64,000 nt of DNA from Pseudomonas sp. ICMP22404 (GTDB lineage Bacteria > Pseudomonadota > Gammaproteobacteria > Pseudomonadales > Pseudomonadaceae): the NCBI RefSeq assembly GCF_006227205.1, contig NZ_VCNG01000022.1, forward strand, positions 1 to 64,000. Reading direction: 5' to 3'. Positions 53,701 through 61,902 of the stretch are shown here, one piece after another. Position 1 is the first letter of the stretch; the number at the start of each line of letters is the position of its first letter. Under the pieces are notes generated by a model, which saw only the letters and a list, made by a program, of their open reading frames with translations, searched no databases and had not been told where the DNA came from. The translations under genes and the position numbers were made by a program.

Positions 53701-56266
53701 CGATGCACTCGTACTCCTCACGGACCTGGGCGTCGCTCGGATGGGCAGACCACTCGATGCCCACATGTCGCAGGTAGGCCAGGCAGACCGCAACCGCGCC
53801 GTCACTGCGATCCAGCAGCAGGTAGACATCCATCAGCAGGCAAGCGACGCTGGCCCGCTCGATCACCGTAGTGGCGCGATCCGCCAGGGCGGTCAGGCAC
53901 GCGTCCGCGACCTCCAGCCGTCCAGTCAGCAGCTCGCACTCGGCCCGGCTCAACGCCAATGCGAACATCAGCCCATGACGACGAGTCCAGCACTCCTCGT
54001 CCAGCAACTGCATCCCGGTACTGAAATAATTAAGCGCCGATGAATAGGCGGTCGACGCCTTGGCCCGCTGACCGGCAATCAGGTTGAATTGCGCCAGTTG
54101 CTCGCGCTCACCCTGATCGGTGATCAGCGCGGCGCCGCGGTTGAGCTGGCCGACGATTTCGAAGATCGCCTCATCCCGCTCTTGTTCGGACGTCTGAGCG
54201 GCAAGCAGACGTCCAATGCGCAGGTGGGCCTCGGCACGTGCGTCCTTGGCAATCAGCGAATAGGCCGCTTCATGGATGCGGTCATGAACAAACCGATAGG
54301 CGCCGTCCAATCGTTCGACCAGTTCCTGGCGAATCGCCTCCCACAACACGGCCCTGAGTGTCTTCTCGGGGATGCCCAGGGCGGTCGAAAGCGTCTTGAA
54401 GCCGGCCACGTTGCCCAGGCACGCCAGTTGCTGCAGCGCCAACTGGGTGTCCTCCGGCAGACGGACCAGCTTGCCGACCATCAGGTCGACGATATTGTCG
54501 GTATAACCTTTGGCATGGATACGATCCGGGTCCCACCACCATTGCCGCGCCTCATGGTCATAGGTCAGTAGATGTTCCTCGGCCAGCGCGTGCAGGAACT
54601 GGATCACGAAGAATGGATTGCCGGCGGTTTTATCCAGCACCAGTTGCGCCAAGGGCTCGATACGTGAGGGTTCGTCCTGCAGCGCCTCGGTGATCAACTG
54701 CTCGACATGCGCCTTGGCCAACGGCGTCAACGTGATCTCACTGACCTTGCCACCGGCGCTGCGAATGGCCTGGAGCTTGGCGGTCAGCGGGTGCGCGGCA
54801 TCCACTTCGTTGCTGCGGTAGGCACCGACGAGCATCAGGTGTCGCACATCGGAGCTGGTCAGCAAGTCCTCCAACAGGTCGAGGGTCGCCGCGTCGAGCC
54901 ATTGCAAATCATCGAGAAACAACGCGAGTGGATGGTCTTCGCGGGCGAACACCCCGATAAAGCGCCGGAACACCAGCAGGAAACGGCGTTGCTCCTGTTG
55001 CGGATCAAGGGTCGTGACCGGTGGCGGCTCGCCGATGATCAGTTTGAGTTCGGGAATCAGGTCGGTCATGAGACGCGCGTTCGCGTCCAGTGCCTCCTGC
55101 AAGGCGTCACGCCACGTCGCCAGTTCCGCGTCACGCTTGCCCAGCAGTGTACGCACCAGGCTCTGGAATGCCTGTACCAGCGTCGAGTAGGGAATATCGC
55201 GCCGGTACTGATCGAACTTGCCACTGGCAAAGAGCCCTCGAGGCGGCACCAGCGCCTTGTGCAGTTCATTGACCACCGAGGACTTGCCGATGCCCGAGTA
55301 ACCGGTGACCAGCACCAGTTCCGGTGAGCTGCTGTTGACGATCCGCGAGAACGCGGCAATCAGGGTGTCGACCTCTTGTTCACGGCCATAGAGCTTCTCG
55401 GGAATCAGCAGCCGATCCGACGCGCCGTGCTCGCCCAGCGCAAAGGCATTGATGCGGCCCAGTTGCTGCCAGTCCGCCAGGCATCGGCGCAAGTCGTGCT
55501 CGACGCTGGCAGCCGTCTGGTAACGCTCCTCGGCGGTCTTGGCGAGCAGCTTCATGACGATCTGGGAAAGCATCTCCGGAACGGTTGCGACCCGTTCGCT
55601 GGGGGCCAGGGTTTTCCTGGCAATATGGCAGTGCACCCACTCGATCGGGTCGGACGCGGTGAACGGCAGCGAGCCGGTCAACATCTGATAGAGGGTGACG
55701 CCGAAGGAATAAAGGTCGCTGCGCGAATCGATCGAGCGATTCATTCGACCGGTCTGTTCGGGGGCCATGTAGGCGAGCGTACCAGCCAAGGTCTCGGGCG
55801 CCTGTCGTTCCCTGGGCAAGCGCGAGGCAAGGCCGAATCCGGTGAGCCGGGCCTGGCCGTCGGTGCAGTTCACCAGAATATGGCTGGGCTTGATGTCCTT
55901 ATGGACGAGGCCCTGTTGATGCAGCTTGCCCAGGGCCACGGTAATGCCCACGGCCAATCGCAGGAACGTGGCAATCTCCATGGGCGCGATCAACAGTTGC
56001 ATGAGCGGTACGCCGCCCGGGTCCTCGAGCACCAGCTGCATCTGGGCGCCTTCGCGCAGCATCTCCAGCGGGCGCACCGACCAGGTGCTCTCCAGCTCAT
56101 CCTTCAGGCCAAATTCATGGGCGAGACGGCCCAGGCAGCCAGGGGGAGGTTGTTCCCCCGCAGGCCGGGCAACCAGTACCGAATACGTGCCGTCTGCGCC
56201 CGAACGCAGTTGCCGACAGAAGGTACGCTCACCATCGTCCCATAATATTTGCATGTTGTTTTCCAT
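50783..56266 (-). CDS. Multidomain signalling protein: Ser/Thr kinase-like, AAA ATPase, GAF, PAS and histidine kinase
   Basis: About 1,827 residues. Order (numbering from the GTG six bases upstream): protein-kinase-like domain (about 25-265) with LVHKDIKPSHILVN (124-135), then GFG (145-147) where kinases have DFG, and MAPEQTGRMNRSIDSRSDLYSFGVTLYQMLTG. Next is an ATPase with Walker A GYSGIGKSS (about 324-332) and Walker B LFLDDLQWLD, then a long helical TPR-like region (to about 1270). GAF follows (DMIMATAIEQAGAERGLLVL), PAS (LVDANIIGILVWHADGHIIEANDAFLRML), HisKA (ASIAHEVNQPIAAAI) and HATPase (NLIMNALEAM, VSDTGPGFA, GLGLGLSICRSIIEAHGG). This architecture is known as trifunctional kinase/ATPase/sensor kinase. 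ATG at 56266 or GTG at 56272 may start it; neither has a strong ribosome site. Confidence 0.9.
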   Translation of the reverse strand: MENNMQILWDDGERTFCRQLRSGADGTYSVLVARPAGEQPPPGCLGRLAHEFGLKDELESTWSVRPLEMLREGAQMQLVLEDPGGVPLMQLLIAPMEIATFLRLAVGITVALGKLHQQGLVHKDIKPSHILVNCTDGQARLTGFGLASRLPRERQAPETLAGTLAYMAPEQTGRMNRSIDSRSDLYSFGVTLYQMLTGSLPFTASDPIEWVHCHIARKTLAPSERVATVPEMLSQIVMKLLAKTAEERYQTAASVEHDLRRCLADWQQLGRINAFALGEHGASDRLLIPEKLYGREQEVDTLIAAFSRIVNSSSPELVLVTGYSGIGKSSVVNELHKALVPPRGLFASGKFDQYRRDIPYSTLVQAFQSLVRTLLGKRDAELATWRDALQEALDANARLMTDLIPELKLIIGEPPPVTTLDPQQEQRRFLLVFRRFIGVFAREDHPLALFLDDLQWLDAATLDLLEDLLTSSDVRHLMLVGAYRSNEVDAAHPLTAKLQAIRSAGGKVSEITLTPLAKAHVEQLITEALQDEPSRIEPLAQLVLDKTAGNPFFVIQFLHALAEEHLLTYDHEARQWWWDPDRIHAKGYTDNIVDLMVGKLVRLPEDTQLALQQLACLGNVAGFKTLSTALGIPEKTLRAVLWEAIRQELVERLDGAYRFVHDRIHEAAYSLIAKDARAEAHLRIGRLLAAQTSEQERDEAIFEIVGQLNRGAALITDQGEREQLAQFNLIAGQRAKASTAYSSALNYFSTGMQLLDEECWTRRHGLMFALALSRAECELLTGRLEVADACLTALADRATTVIERASVACLLMDVYLLLDRSDGAVAVCLAYLRHVGIEWSAHPSDAQVREEYECIGALLGERVIEDLIDLPLMEDPTSLMTLNALGKLFAPALQSDGNLADLLICKAVNLSLERGNCDASCVLYANFFRVAGRRFGDYQMGFRFGQLGCALVERRGLTRFEASTYLCFSCFAVRWMRPVGECRDLLRRSFAAANRIGDLPYGAYAGNNLVADLLFAGEPLHDVQGESERGLAYARKVGFGLVTDFIVTQLTLIRVLRGETTAFGRLDDGELNESATEAHLSSNPDLVLAECLYWVRKLQARYLADDAEAAVEAAGKAHQLLWVCQAFFEEAEYHFYSALARAARCDSVSVDEQTQHLIAMAVDHQWLEAWARQCPENFASRAALVGAEIARVEGRVIEAERLYEQALQTAQASGFIHIEALANELASRFYRARGLGKIARVYLQDARYGYLRWGADGKVRQLEAKYPSLRAEEPAPGPTTTMATLVEHLDLATVLKVSQAVSGEIVLEKLIDMIMATAIEQAGAERGLLVLWQDGEQRIAAQVTAGGATTQLRNAPVSAASLPESVLYHVLRTRESVVLDDALVEAPFATDPYIRQQRARSILCLPLTNQAKLVGALYLENNLAAHVFSPGRIAVLKLVASQAAVSLENARLYREVAEREAKIRRLVDANIIGILVWHADGHIIEANDAFLRMLGYERTDLAAGGLRWRDLTVPEFRELSDRSLAQALLTGHTRPYEKEYFRKDGSRLPVIVGLALFEAGSNEGVAFVVDLTERRQAEEKIRESERRYREVQAELAHANRVATMGQLVASIAHEVNQPIAAAILNANAALRWLNAEPPEIEEVRPVLERLILDANRAADVLGRIRGHIRKAPPQKGPVDINAAIEEMIEFTRGQIIKSGASIQTQLMDGLPLIEGDRVELQQVLLNLIMNALEAMGSVSAGERRLGICATLVEADCVLVSVSDTGPGFASQSTDLVFTSFYTTKPAGLGLGLSICRSIIEAHGGCLSAVANPPRGATVQFTLPIARP

Positions 56267-56525
56267 CGGCACGGAACAGTGAATCGTTGGTTATCCGGGC
56301 TGCTGCAAGCTGTCGGCGGGAACGGAACGAGTCGTGTCACCAGCCTGTAGATTAACGTCCCGCGAAAGCCCTTCACAGCGATTTCCGTTGAGCCGCATTG
56401 GGCCGGTTCATCGAGCAGAACGAAACGACCCTTTGGTCTTAACAGGTTATACGTAGGTATACTTCTGTGCCCTGCGAGACCGCGTATCGTGTGATTCACG
56501 ACAGGCGCTGTCACGAGCGACCCTT

Positions 56526-56915
56526 ATGGACGATACCCAGATACGCAGCAGGCAAACCATTGCAGTCGTCGATGATGACGAAGCCGTTCGGGCAGCCCTC
56601 AAAAGCCTGTTGCGCTCCAGCGGCTACGACGTCCGCACCTATGGCAGCGCCCTGGACTTTCTCGACGCCGCTGGCCCCGCCGGGACGAACTGCCTGGTGT
56701 CCGATATCCAGATGCCGGGCATGAGTGGCGTGGAGCTGCACGAGCGACTCGGCGCGATGGGTTTCAGGATACCCACCATTTTCATCACCGCCTACCCCGG
56801 AAAAGCCTCCCATCTGGCGGCTAACGCCCCCGGGCTGGTTGCCTGCCTGCCCAAACCATGTGAAGCCGACCGGCTGCTGGCGTGTATCGAAACCGCCCTC
56901 GCCCAACGGCACTGA
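56526..56915 (+). CDS. Stand-alone receiver-domain protein
   Basis: A 129-residue single-domain response regulator with phospho-acceptor D60 (CLVSDIQMPGMSG), acidic residues in AVVDDDEAVR, the switch Thr in IFITAYPGK and the conserved Lys in CLPKPCE. No output domain. It is divergent from the large kinase gene (about 260 bp between starts) and belongs to the FixJ-like receiver subgroup. It may take phosphate from the same kinase and compete with, or feed, the FixJ-type regulator at 49354. Confidence 0.92.
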   Translation: MDDTQIRSRQTIAVVDDDEAVRAALKSLLRSSGYDVRTYGSALDFLDAAGPAGTNCLVSDIQMPGMSGVELHERLGAMGFRIPTIFITAYPGKASHLAANAPGLVACLPKPCEADRLLACIETALAQRH

Positions 56916-57058
56916 TCCCCCCCGCTCATACCTTCGTATAGTCCGCCACCACTGACGTATGGTTTTTCTGAACCGATGTAGAAGTGCGCCCGCAAGCGGC
57001 CCTCAATAGCATGGGCTCACGGCGGGCAACGCGCCCGTGAATCCTGCGGGGACTGGTC

Positions 57059-58528
57059 ATGTCGGTATTTTTCGAGTCACCCCAACGTATCCTGGGACGC
57101 TTCAGAATTGGCTTTATAGCCGTGGGAGCAATGACCCTGGCGGGCTGCATGGTCGGTCCCGACTTCATGAAACCCGGCAACAATCTCGACGCCCTGCAAC
57201 TCACGCCCCGGCCCGAGCATGCCAACACCACCTCCATGTCCAGCGCCGCCGTTCCATCCCAATGGTGGCGCCTGTTCAACGACGCGGTCCTCACCCAACT
57301 GCAATCACGAGCCCAGGCCGGCAACCTCGATCTGCAGATGGCCTCCGAGCGCATAGAACAGAGCCGCGCGCAATTGGGCATCACCGCATCGCAGTTGCAA
57401 CCCAACGTGGGCGCCTACGCCAGCTACACCCGCGAGGCCAACAGCGAAAACGGCAAGTTCGCCGCCCTGGGAGCGCCTACCGACGCCACCAATTTCTGGC
57501 AGCTGGGCTTCGACGCCAGTTGGGAAATCGATCTATGGGGCCGGGCCCGACGTGCCCGTGAAGGCGCTGCGGCTGCCCTGGAAGCCAGCGTGTATGACCG
57601 CGAAGCCGCCCGCGTGGCCTTGTCCGCCGAAGTGGCCCGCACCTATCTGCAGTTGCGTGGAACCCAGGCGCAGTTGGACATCGCTCGGCAAAACCTCGCT
57701 GTCGCCGAACGGACCCTGGGCCTGGCTGAAAGTCGCGAACGCAATGGCGTCGCCACCCACTTCGAAACCGCGACCGCTCGCGCGCAACTGGCGACGATCA
57801 AGGCCCTGCTGCCCGAGCTGAGCCAACGTCGCAACGCCCAGATGAATGCACTGGCGTTACTGCTGGGCGAGCAACCCCGCACGCTCGACGCCCAGTTGGG
57901 CCCGGCGATGCCCTTGCCTTCGCTTCCCACCCGCATACCGGTCGGCGTTTCTTCCGAGCTGGCCCGCCGGCGCCCCGACATTCTGCGCGCCGAAGCACGG
58001 CTGCATGCCGCGACCGCGGCCATCGGCGTTGCCAAGGCTGATTTCTACCCGCGTATCGGCCTCAAGGGACGCATCGGCGTGGAAGCCTTCGACAGCGGCG
58101 ACCTCAGCAGTTGGGATTCACGCACCTTCTCCATCGGCCCGACAGTTTACCTGCCGATCTTCCAGGGTGGTCGACTGACCCAGCGCCTGACGCTGAATGA
58201 ATCACGGCAAAAAAGCGCTGCCCTCGCCTACCGCAAAACGGTGCTGCGGGCCTGGCATGAAGTGGACAATGCCCTGGATGCCTGGGCCGCCCAACAGCGC
58301 CAGCACGACGAACTGCAGATGTCCTTCGAGCAGAACCGGCAGGCACTGCATGCGGCTGAGCGTGGCTACCAGCAAGGCGCCGCCGACTATCTGAGCGTGT
58401 TAACCGCACAACTCAACGTGCTCGCCAGCCAGACCCGCCTCAACGCCAGCACGACCGACGCCACCCTCACCGTGGTCAATCTCTACAAATCCCTGGGCGG
58501 TGGCTGGGATCCGGAAGGTGATCAATGA
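57059..58528 (+). CDS. Outer membrane efflux lipoprotein (NodT/OprM family)
   Basis: A 489-residue outer membrane channel lipoprotein. Lipobox TLAGC gives lipid-modified C30 (MTLAGCMVGPDFMKPG), then the family words WWRLFNDAVLTQLQSRAQAGNLDLQMASERIEQSRAQLGI and the repeated half RPDILRAEARLHAATAAIGVAKADFYPRI. It ends SLGGGWDPEGDQ, as NodT proteins do. It is first in an operon with an MFS pump and an adaptor, overlapping the pump gene by ATGA. The ATG at 57059 leaves a rather long pre-lipobox segment; a later ATG near codon 25 is possible. Confidence 0.9.
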   Translation: MSVFFESPQRILGRFRIGFIAVGAMTLAGCMVGPDFMKPGNNLDALQLTPRPEHANTTSMSSAAVPSQWWRLFNDAVLTQLQSRAQAGNLDLQMASERIEQSRAQLGITASQLQPNVGAYASYTREANSENGKFAALGAPTDATNFWQLGFDASWEIDLWGRARRAREGAAAALEASVYDREAARVALSAEVARTYLQLRGTQAQLDIARQNLAVAERTLGLAESRERNGVATHFETATARAQLATIKALLPELSQRRNAQMNALALLLGEQPRTLDAQLGPAMPLPSLPTRIPVGVSSELARRRPDILRAEARLHAATAAIGVAKADFYPRIGLKGRIGVEAFDSGDLSSWDSRTFSIGPTVYLPIFQGGRLTQRLTLNESRQKSAALAYRKTVLRAWHEVDNALDAWAAQQRQHDELQMSFEQNRQALHAAERGYQQGAADYLSVLTAQLNVLASQTRLNASTTDATLTVVNLYKSLGGGWDPEGDQ

Positions 58529-60078
58529 ACGTCGCCGCCATATCGCCGGTCGCCGCAGCGGCTGGCGCAGCGCCCGGGGTCCAATCCTCCATCCGGCCGT
58601 TGGTGGGGCTCGTCGGTATTTTCCTCGCGGCCATGATGGCCGGGTTGAACACCCGGGTCGGCGCCCTGGCGCTGGCGGATGTCAGGGGTGCGCTGGGCCT
58701 GGGCTTCGACGACGGCTCCTGGCTGACCACGGCCTACAGCGCCGGAGAACTGATCGCCATGCCCTTTTCGGCCTGGTTCGCTCTGACCTTGTCGCTGCGA
58801 CGCTTCGAACTGTGGATGCTCGCCACTTGCACCCTGCTCGCCTTGCTCCTGCCGTTCATTCACAACCTGGAGCTGTTGCTGGCCCTGCGTTTTGCCCAAG
58901 GCATCGCCAGCGGCACGACGATCCCCTTGCTGATGATGGCGGCCCTGAAGTTCCTGCCACCGGCCATACGGCTGTACGGTTTGGCACTGTACGCGATGAC
59001 CGCGACCTTCGCGCCCAACCTGTCCATCTGGCTGGCTGGAAGCTGGACGGATGGATTGCACGACTGGCGCTGGGTGTATTGGCAGATCATTCCCCTGGCG
59101 CTCGTCGCCGCTGGTTTGATCGCCTGGGGACTGCCTCGGGAACCCGTCCAGACCTCGCGTTTTCGCCAGGCCAACTGGTCCGGCATGGCCTGCGGCGTAC
59201 CGGCGCTGGGCCTGATCACCGTCGCGCTGGACCAGGGCGTGCGACTGGACTGGTTTCAGTCGCCGTTGATCACCGCATCCCTGCTCATGGGCCTGACCTT
59301 GATGGCGGTCTACTTGTTGACCGAATGGTATCACCCCTCGCCGTTCATCAAGTTGCAGATCCTCGGGCGCCGCAACCTGGGCCTGGGCTGCATCCTGTTT
59401 CTGTCGTTGCTGGTGGTGCTGATGTCCAGCTCATTGTTACCGGCCAGTTATCTCGGCCCGCTGCAAAACTATCGTCCACTGCAAATGGCATCGATTGGGC
59501 TGATCGTCGCGCTGCCGCAGCTGGTACTGGGGCCTATTGTGGCGCTGTTGCTGTACCGCAAGTGGGTCGATGCGCGCATCGTGTTTGCCTCGGGTTTGTT
59601 GCTGATCGCCCTGGCGTGCCTGTGCGGCGCACAACTGACGGCCGACTGGCACCGCGACCAGTTCGTCCTGGCGCAAACGCTGCAGGCCTTCGGACAACCG
59701 ATGGCGGTGGTGTCGATGCTGTTCCTGATCACCAGCGTGGTGCAGCCCCCCGAAGGGCCTTATGTGTCCGGCACCATCAACACGTTGCGGGCCTTTGGTT
59801 CACTGTTCGGCGCGGCGGTCATCGGCCAGCTCATGACCGTGCGTGGTCGCTTCCATGGGGACATGCTGCTGGATCAAGCGGCCCTGGCCGGCAACGCCCT
59901 TGTCGTGCCAGAGCCGTCATCGCTGATGGGCATCGTCAGCCAGCAGTCGCTGGTGCTGTCCATCGCCGATGCCTATCGCGTGCTGGGCCTGCTGGCGCTG
60001 CTGATGATTCCCCTGGTGCTGCGGCTGGCCTACATCCCGGCGCCTGTCTTGACGCCTCATTCTCCCTCACACGGGTAA
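58525..60078 (+). CDS. DHA2-family MFS drug exporter (EmrB-like)
   Basis: A 517-residue proton-driven exporter with 14 predicted helices. It opens IRPLVGLVGIFLAAMMAGLNTRVGALALADVRGALGL, carries the helix 4-5 region LRFAQGIASGTTIPLLMMAALKF, and ends near the hydrophobic run LGLLALLMIPLVLRLAYIP. It is coupled to the outer membrane channel upstream and the adaptor 7 bp downstream, so it exports across both membranes. Substrate unknown. Confidence 0.92.
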   Translation: MNVAAISPVAAAAGAAPGVQSSIRPLVGLVGIFLAAMMAGLNTRVGALALADVRGALGLGFDDGSWLTTAYSAGELIAMPFSAWFALTLSLRRFELWMLATCTLLALLLPFIHNLELLLALRFAQGIASGTTIPLLMMAALKFLPPAIRLYGLALYAMTATFAPNLSIWLAGSWTDGLHDWRWVYWQIIPLALVAAGLIAWGLPREPVQTSRFRQANWSGMACGVPALGLITVALDQGVRLDWFQSPLITASLLMGLTLMAVYLLTEWYHPSPFIKLQILGRRNLGLGCILFLSLLVVLMSSSLLPASYLGPLQNYRPLQMASIGLIVALPQLVLGPIVALLLYRKWVDARIVFASGLLLIALACLCGAQLTADWHRDQFVLAQTLQAFGQPMAVVSMLFLITSVVQPPEGPYVSGTINTLRAFGSLFGAAVIGQLMTVRGRFHGDMLLDQAALAGNALVVPEPSSLMGIVSQQSLVLSIADAYRVLGLLALLMIPLVLRLAYIPAPVLTPHSPSHG

Positions 60079-60084
60079 CTCATC

Positions 60085-61119
60085 ATGGCCTTACCGAAGA
60101 AAGCCCGGATCCTCAGTGCTGCGCTGCTGCTCACCGTGGCCATCGGCAGCGTGTTCTATCTCAATCGCTCCGAGTCCAGCGCCTCGACCCAATCGACGGA
60201 CGATGCCTATGTCCTCGCCGATTTCACCACGGTGGCGCCGCAGGTATCGGGGACGGTTGAAAGGGTGTTGGTCGAAGACAACCAGCCGGTCAAGAAAGGA
60301 GATCTGTTGGCGGTCATCGACGACCGGGATTTCGTCGCCTCCGTGATCGTGGCAAAGGCCCAGGTCGCCAGCGCCCAAGCTGGTATCGCCAACCTGGAAG
60401 CACGCCTGATCCAGCAGCAAACCGTCATACGCCAGGCCCAGGCCGCAGTCGCCGCGGACGACGCCGCGCTCAAGCTGGCCAAGGTCAACCACGCTCGCTA
60501 TCGCAACCTGGCGGCCGACGGTTCGGGCACCGTGCAGGCCCAGCAGCAAGCAGAAGCGCAATTGAGCGTACAACAGGCGGGACTGGAGAAAAGCCAGGCG
60601 GGTCTGCAGGCGGCCCGGCAGCAGGTGGACGTCCTCAAGGCCGACCTGGAACAAGCCAGGGCCACCCTCGCCCACGCCCAAGCCGCGCAAGCCATCGCCG
60701 AACTGAAGTTGTCCTATACCCGCATCACCGCGCCGATCAATGGCACGGTCGGGGAAAAATCCGTGCGTATCGGCGCATTCGTCAATGCCGGTAAACCCTT
60801 GCTCGCGATTGTCCCGCTCGATGCCGTCTACATCACCGCCAACTTCCGGGAGACGCAACTGGCCCGTGTGCAAACCGGCCAAGCCGTGGACATCGAAGTG
60901 GATGCCCTGCCCGGCGAAACGCTGACAGGAACCGTACAAAGCCTGGGACCTGCCAGCGGCGTCAGCTACTCCGCCATCGCCCCCCATAACGCCACGGGCA
61001 ACTTCACGAAGATCGTCCAACGCTTGCCCGTGCGCATCCGCATCGAACCCGACCAACCGGCGACGGCGAAACTGCGGGTGGGGATGTCCGTTACGCCGCA
61101 CATTCGTATCCATGGATGA
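60085..61119 (+). CDS. EmrA/HlyD-type efflux adaptor
   Basis: A 344-residue periplasmic adaptor: N-terminal helix (about 9-24), STDDAYVLADFTTVAPQVSGTVERVLVEDNQPVKKGDLLAVIDDRDF (first lipoyl half), a coiled coil rich in Ala and Gln (about 90-200), then LSYTRITAPINGTVGEKSVRIGAFVNAGKPLLAIVPLDAVYITANFRETQL. It bridges the MFS pump and the outer membrane lipoprotein. It is last in the operon. No regulator gene adjoins. Confidence 0.92.
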   Translation: MALPKKARILSAALLLTVAIGSVFYLNRSESSASTQSTDDAYVLADFTTVAPQVSGTVERVLVEDNQPVKKGDLLAVIDDRDFVASVIVAKAQVASAQAGIANLEARLIQQQTVIRQAQAAVAADDAALKLAKVNHARYRNLAADGSGTVQAQQQAEAQLSVQQAGLEKSQAGLQAARQQVDVLKADLEQARATLAHAQAAQAIAELKLSYTRITAPINGTVGEKSVRIGAFVNAGKPLLAIVPLDAVYITANFRETQLARVQTGQAVDIEVDALPGETLTGTVQSLGPASGVSYSAIAPHNATGNFTKIVQRLPVRIRIEPDQPATAKLRVGMSVTPHIRIHG

Positions 61120-61166
61120 CCACATCGACGTGACGTCGCACACAACCCCCACAAACACCGCCGATC

Positions 61167-61735
61167 CACTGTGGGAGCGAGCCTGCTCGCGATAGCGTCG
61201 GGTCAGCCTACTTCCATGTTGAATCTGCCACCGCTTTCGTGGGCAAGCCCACTCCCACAGGGTCCGGTGTCGGGCACATACCCCGCATACACCACACATC
61301 CACTGTGGGAGCGGGCTTGCTCGCGAAGGCGGCGGGTCAGCCTGCATCCAGGTTGAATGGGCCACCGCTATCGCGGGCAAGCCAGGCTCCCACAGGGTCC
61401 GGGGTGGTACACAAATCCTGCATCCACCGAAAACCCACTGTGGGAGCGGGCTTGCTCGCGAGGGCGTCGGACCTGCCTGCTTCCATGTTGATTGGGCCAC
61501 CGCTATCGCGAGCAGGCTCGCTCCCACAGGGTCCGGGGTGGTACACAAATCCTGCATCCACCGAAAACCCACTGTGGGAGCGGGCTTGCTCGCGAAGACG
61601 TCGGACCTGCCTGCTTCCATGTTGATTGGGCCACCGCTATCGCGGGCAAGCCAGGCTCCCACTGGGTCCGGGGTGGTACACAAATCCTGCATCCACCGAA
61701 AACCCACTGTGGGAGCGAGCCTGCTCGCGATGGCG
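61167..61735. repeat. Tandem REPIN array with 134/135-bp period
   Basis: Unit starts (CACTGTGGGAGCG) at 61167, 61301, 61436, 61570 and 61705, a period of 134 or 135 bp. Each unit is a REPIN plus a 47-bp spacer with GTCCGGGGTGGTACACAAAT and CATCCACCGAAAACC in the later copies; the first two spacers are more divergent. The last unit keeps only its left half. It fills most of the 783-bp gap 61120-61902. The rest is a short AAGGCTAAGCCTT palindrome (61763-61775) and an AT-rich stretch with the sfnR promoter. Confidence 0.93.
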
Positions 61736-61902
61736 TCGGGTCAGCCTGCATCGGGTTCAATGAAGGCTAAGCCTTAAGCAAATAACAAAAAATTATTTAT
61801 TTAACATTTTTTAGATCATTTAGATTCCCCCTAAGTCTTTGACCAACATGGTGTGTGAGTCCCGGCACTCCGATCTGCGATCTCATTAACGAGTCACCGT
61901 CC

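Noticed and set aside
60091..61707. 538-codon minus-strand frame spanning the adaptor gene and the REPIN array
   Set aside because: Built from REPIN translation (repeats of PSRASPLPQW) and the antisense of the adaptor gene; not a gene.
61167..61735. Array of regular repeats resembling a CRISPR
   Set aside because: Same reasons: 134/135-bp period, REPIN units, near-identical spacers, no cas genes.
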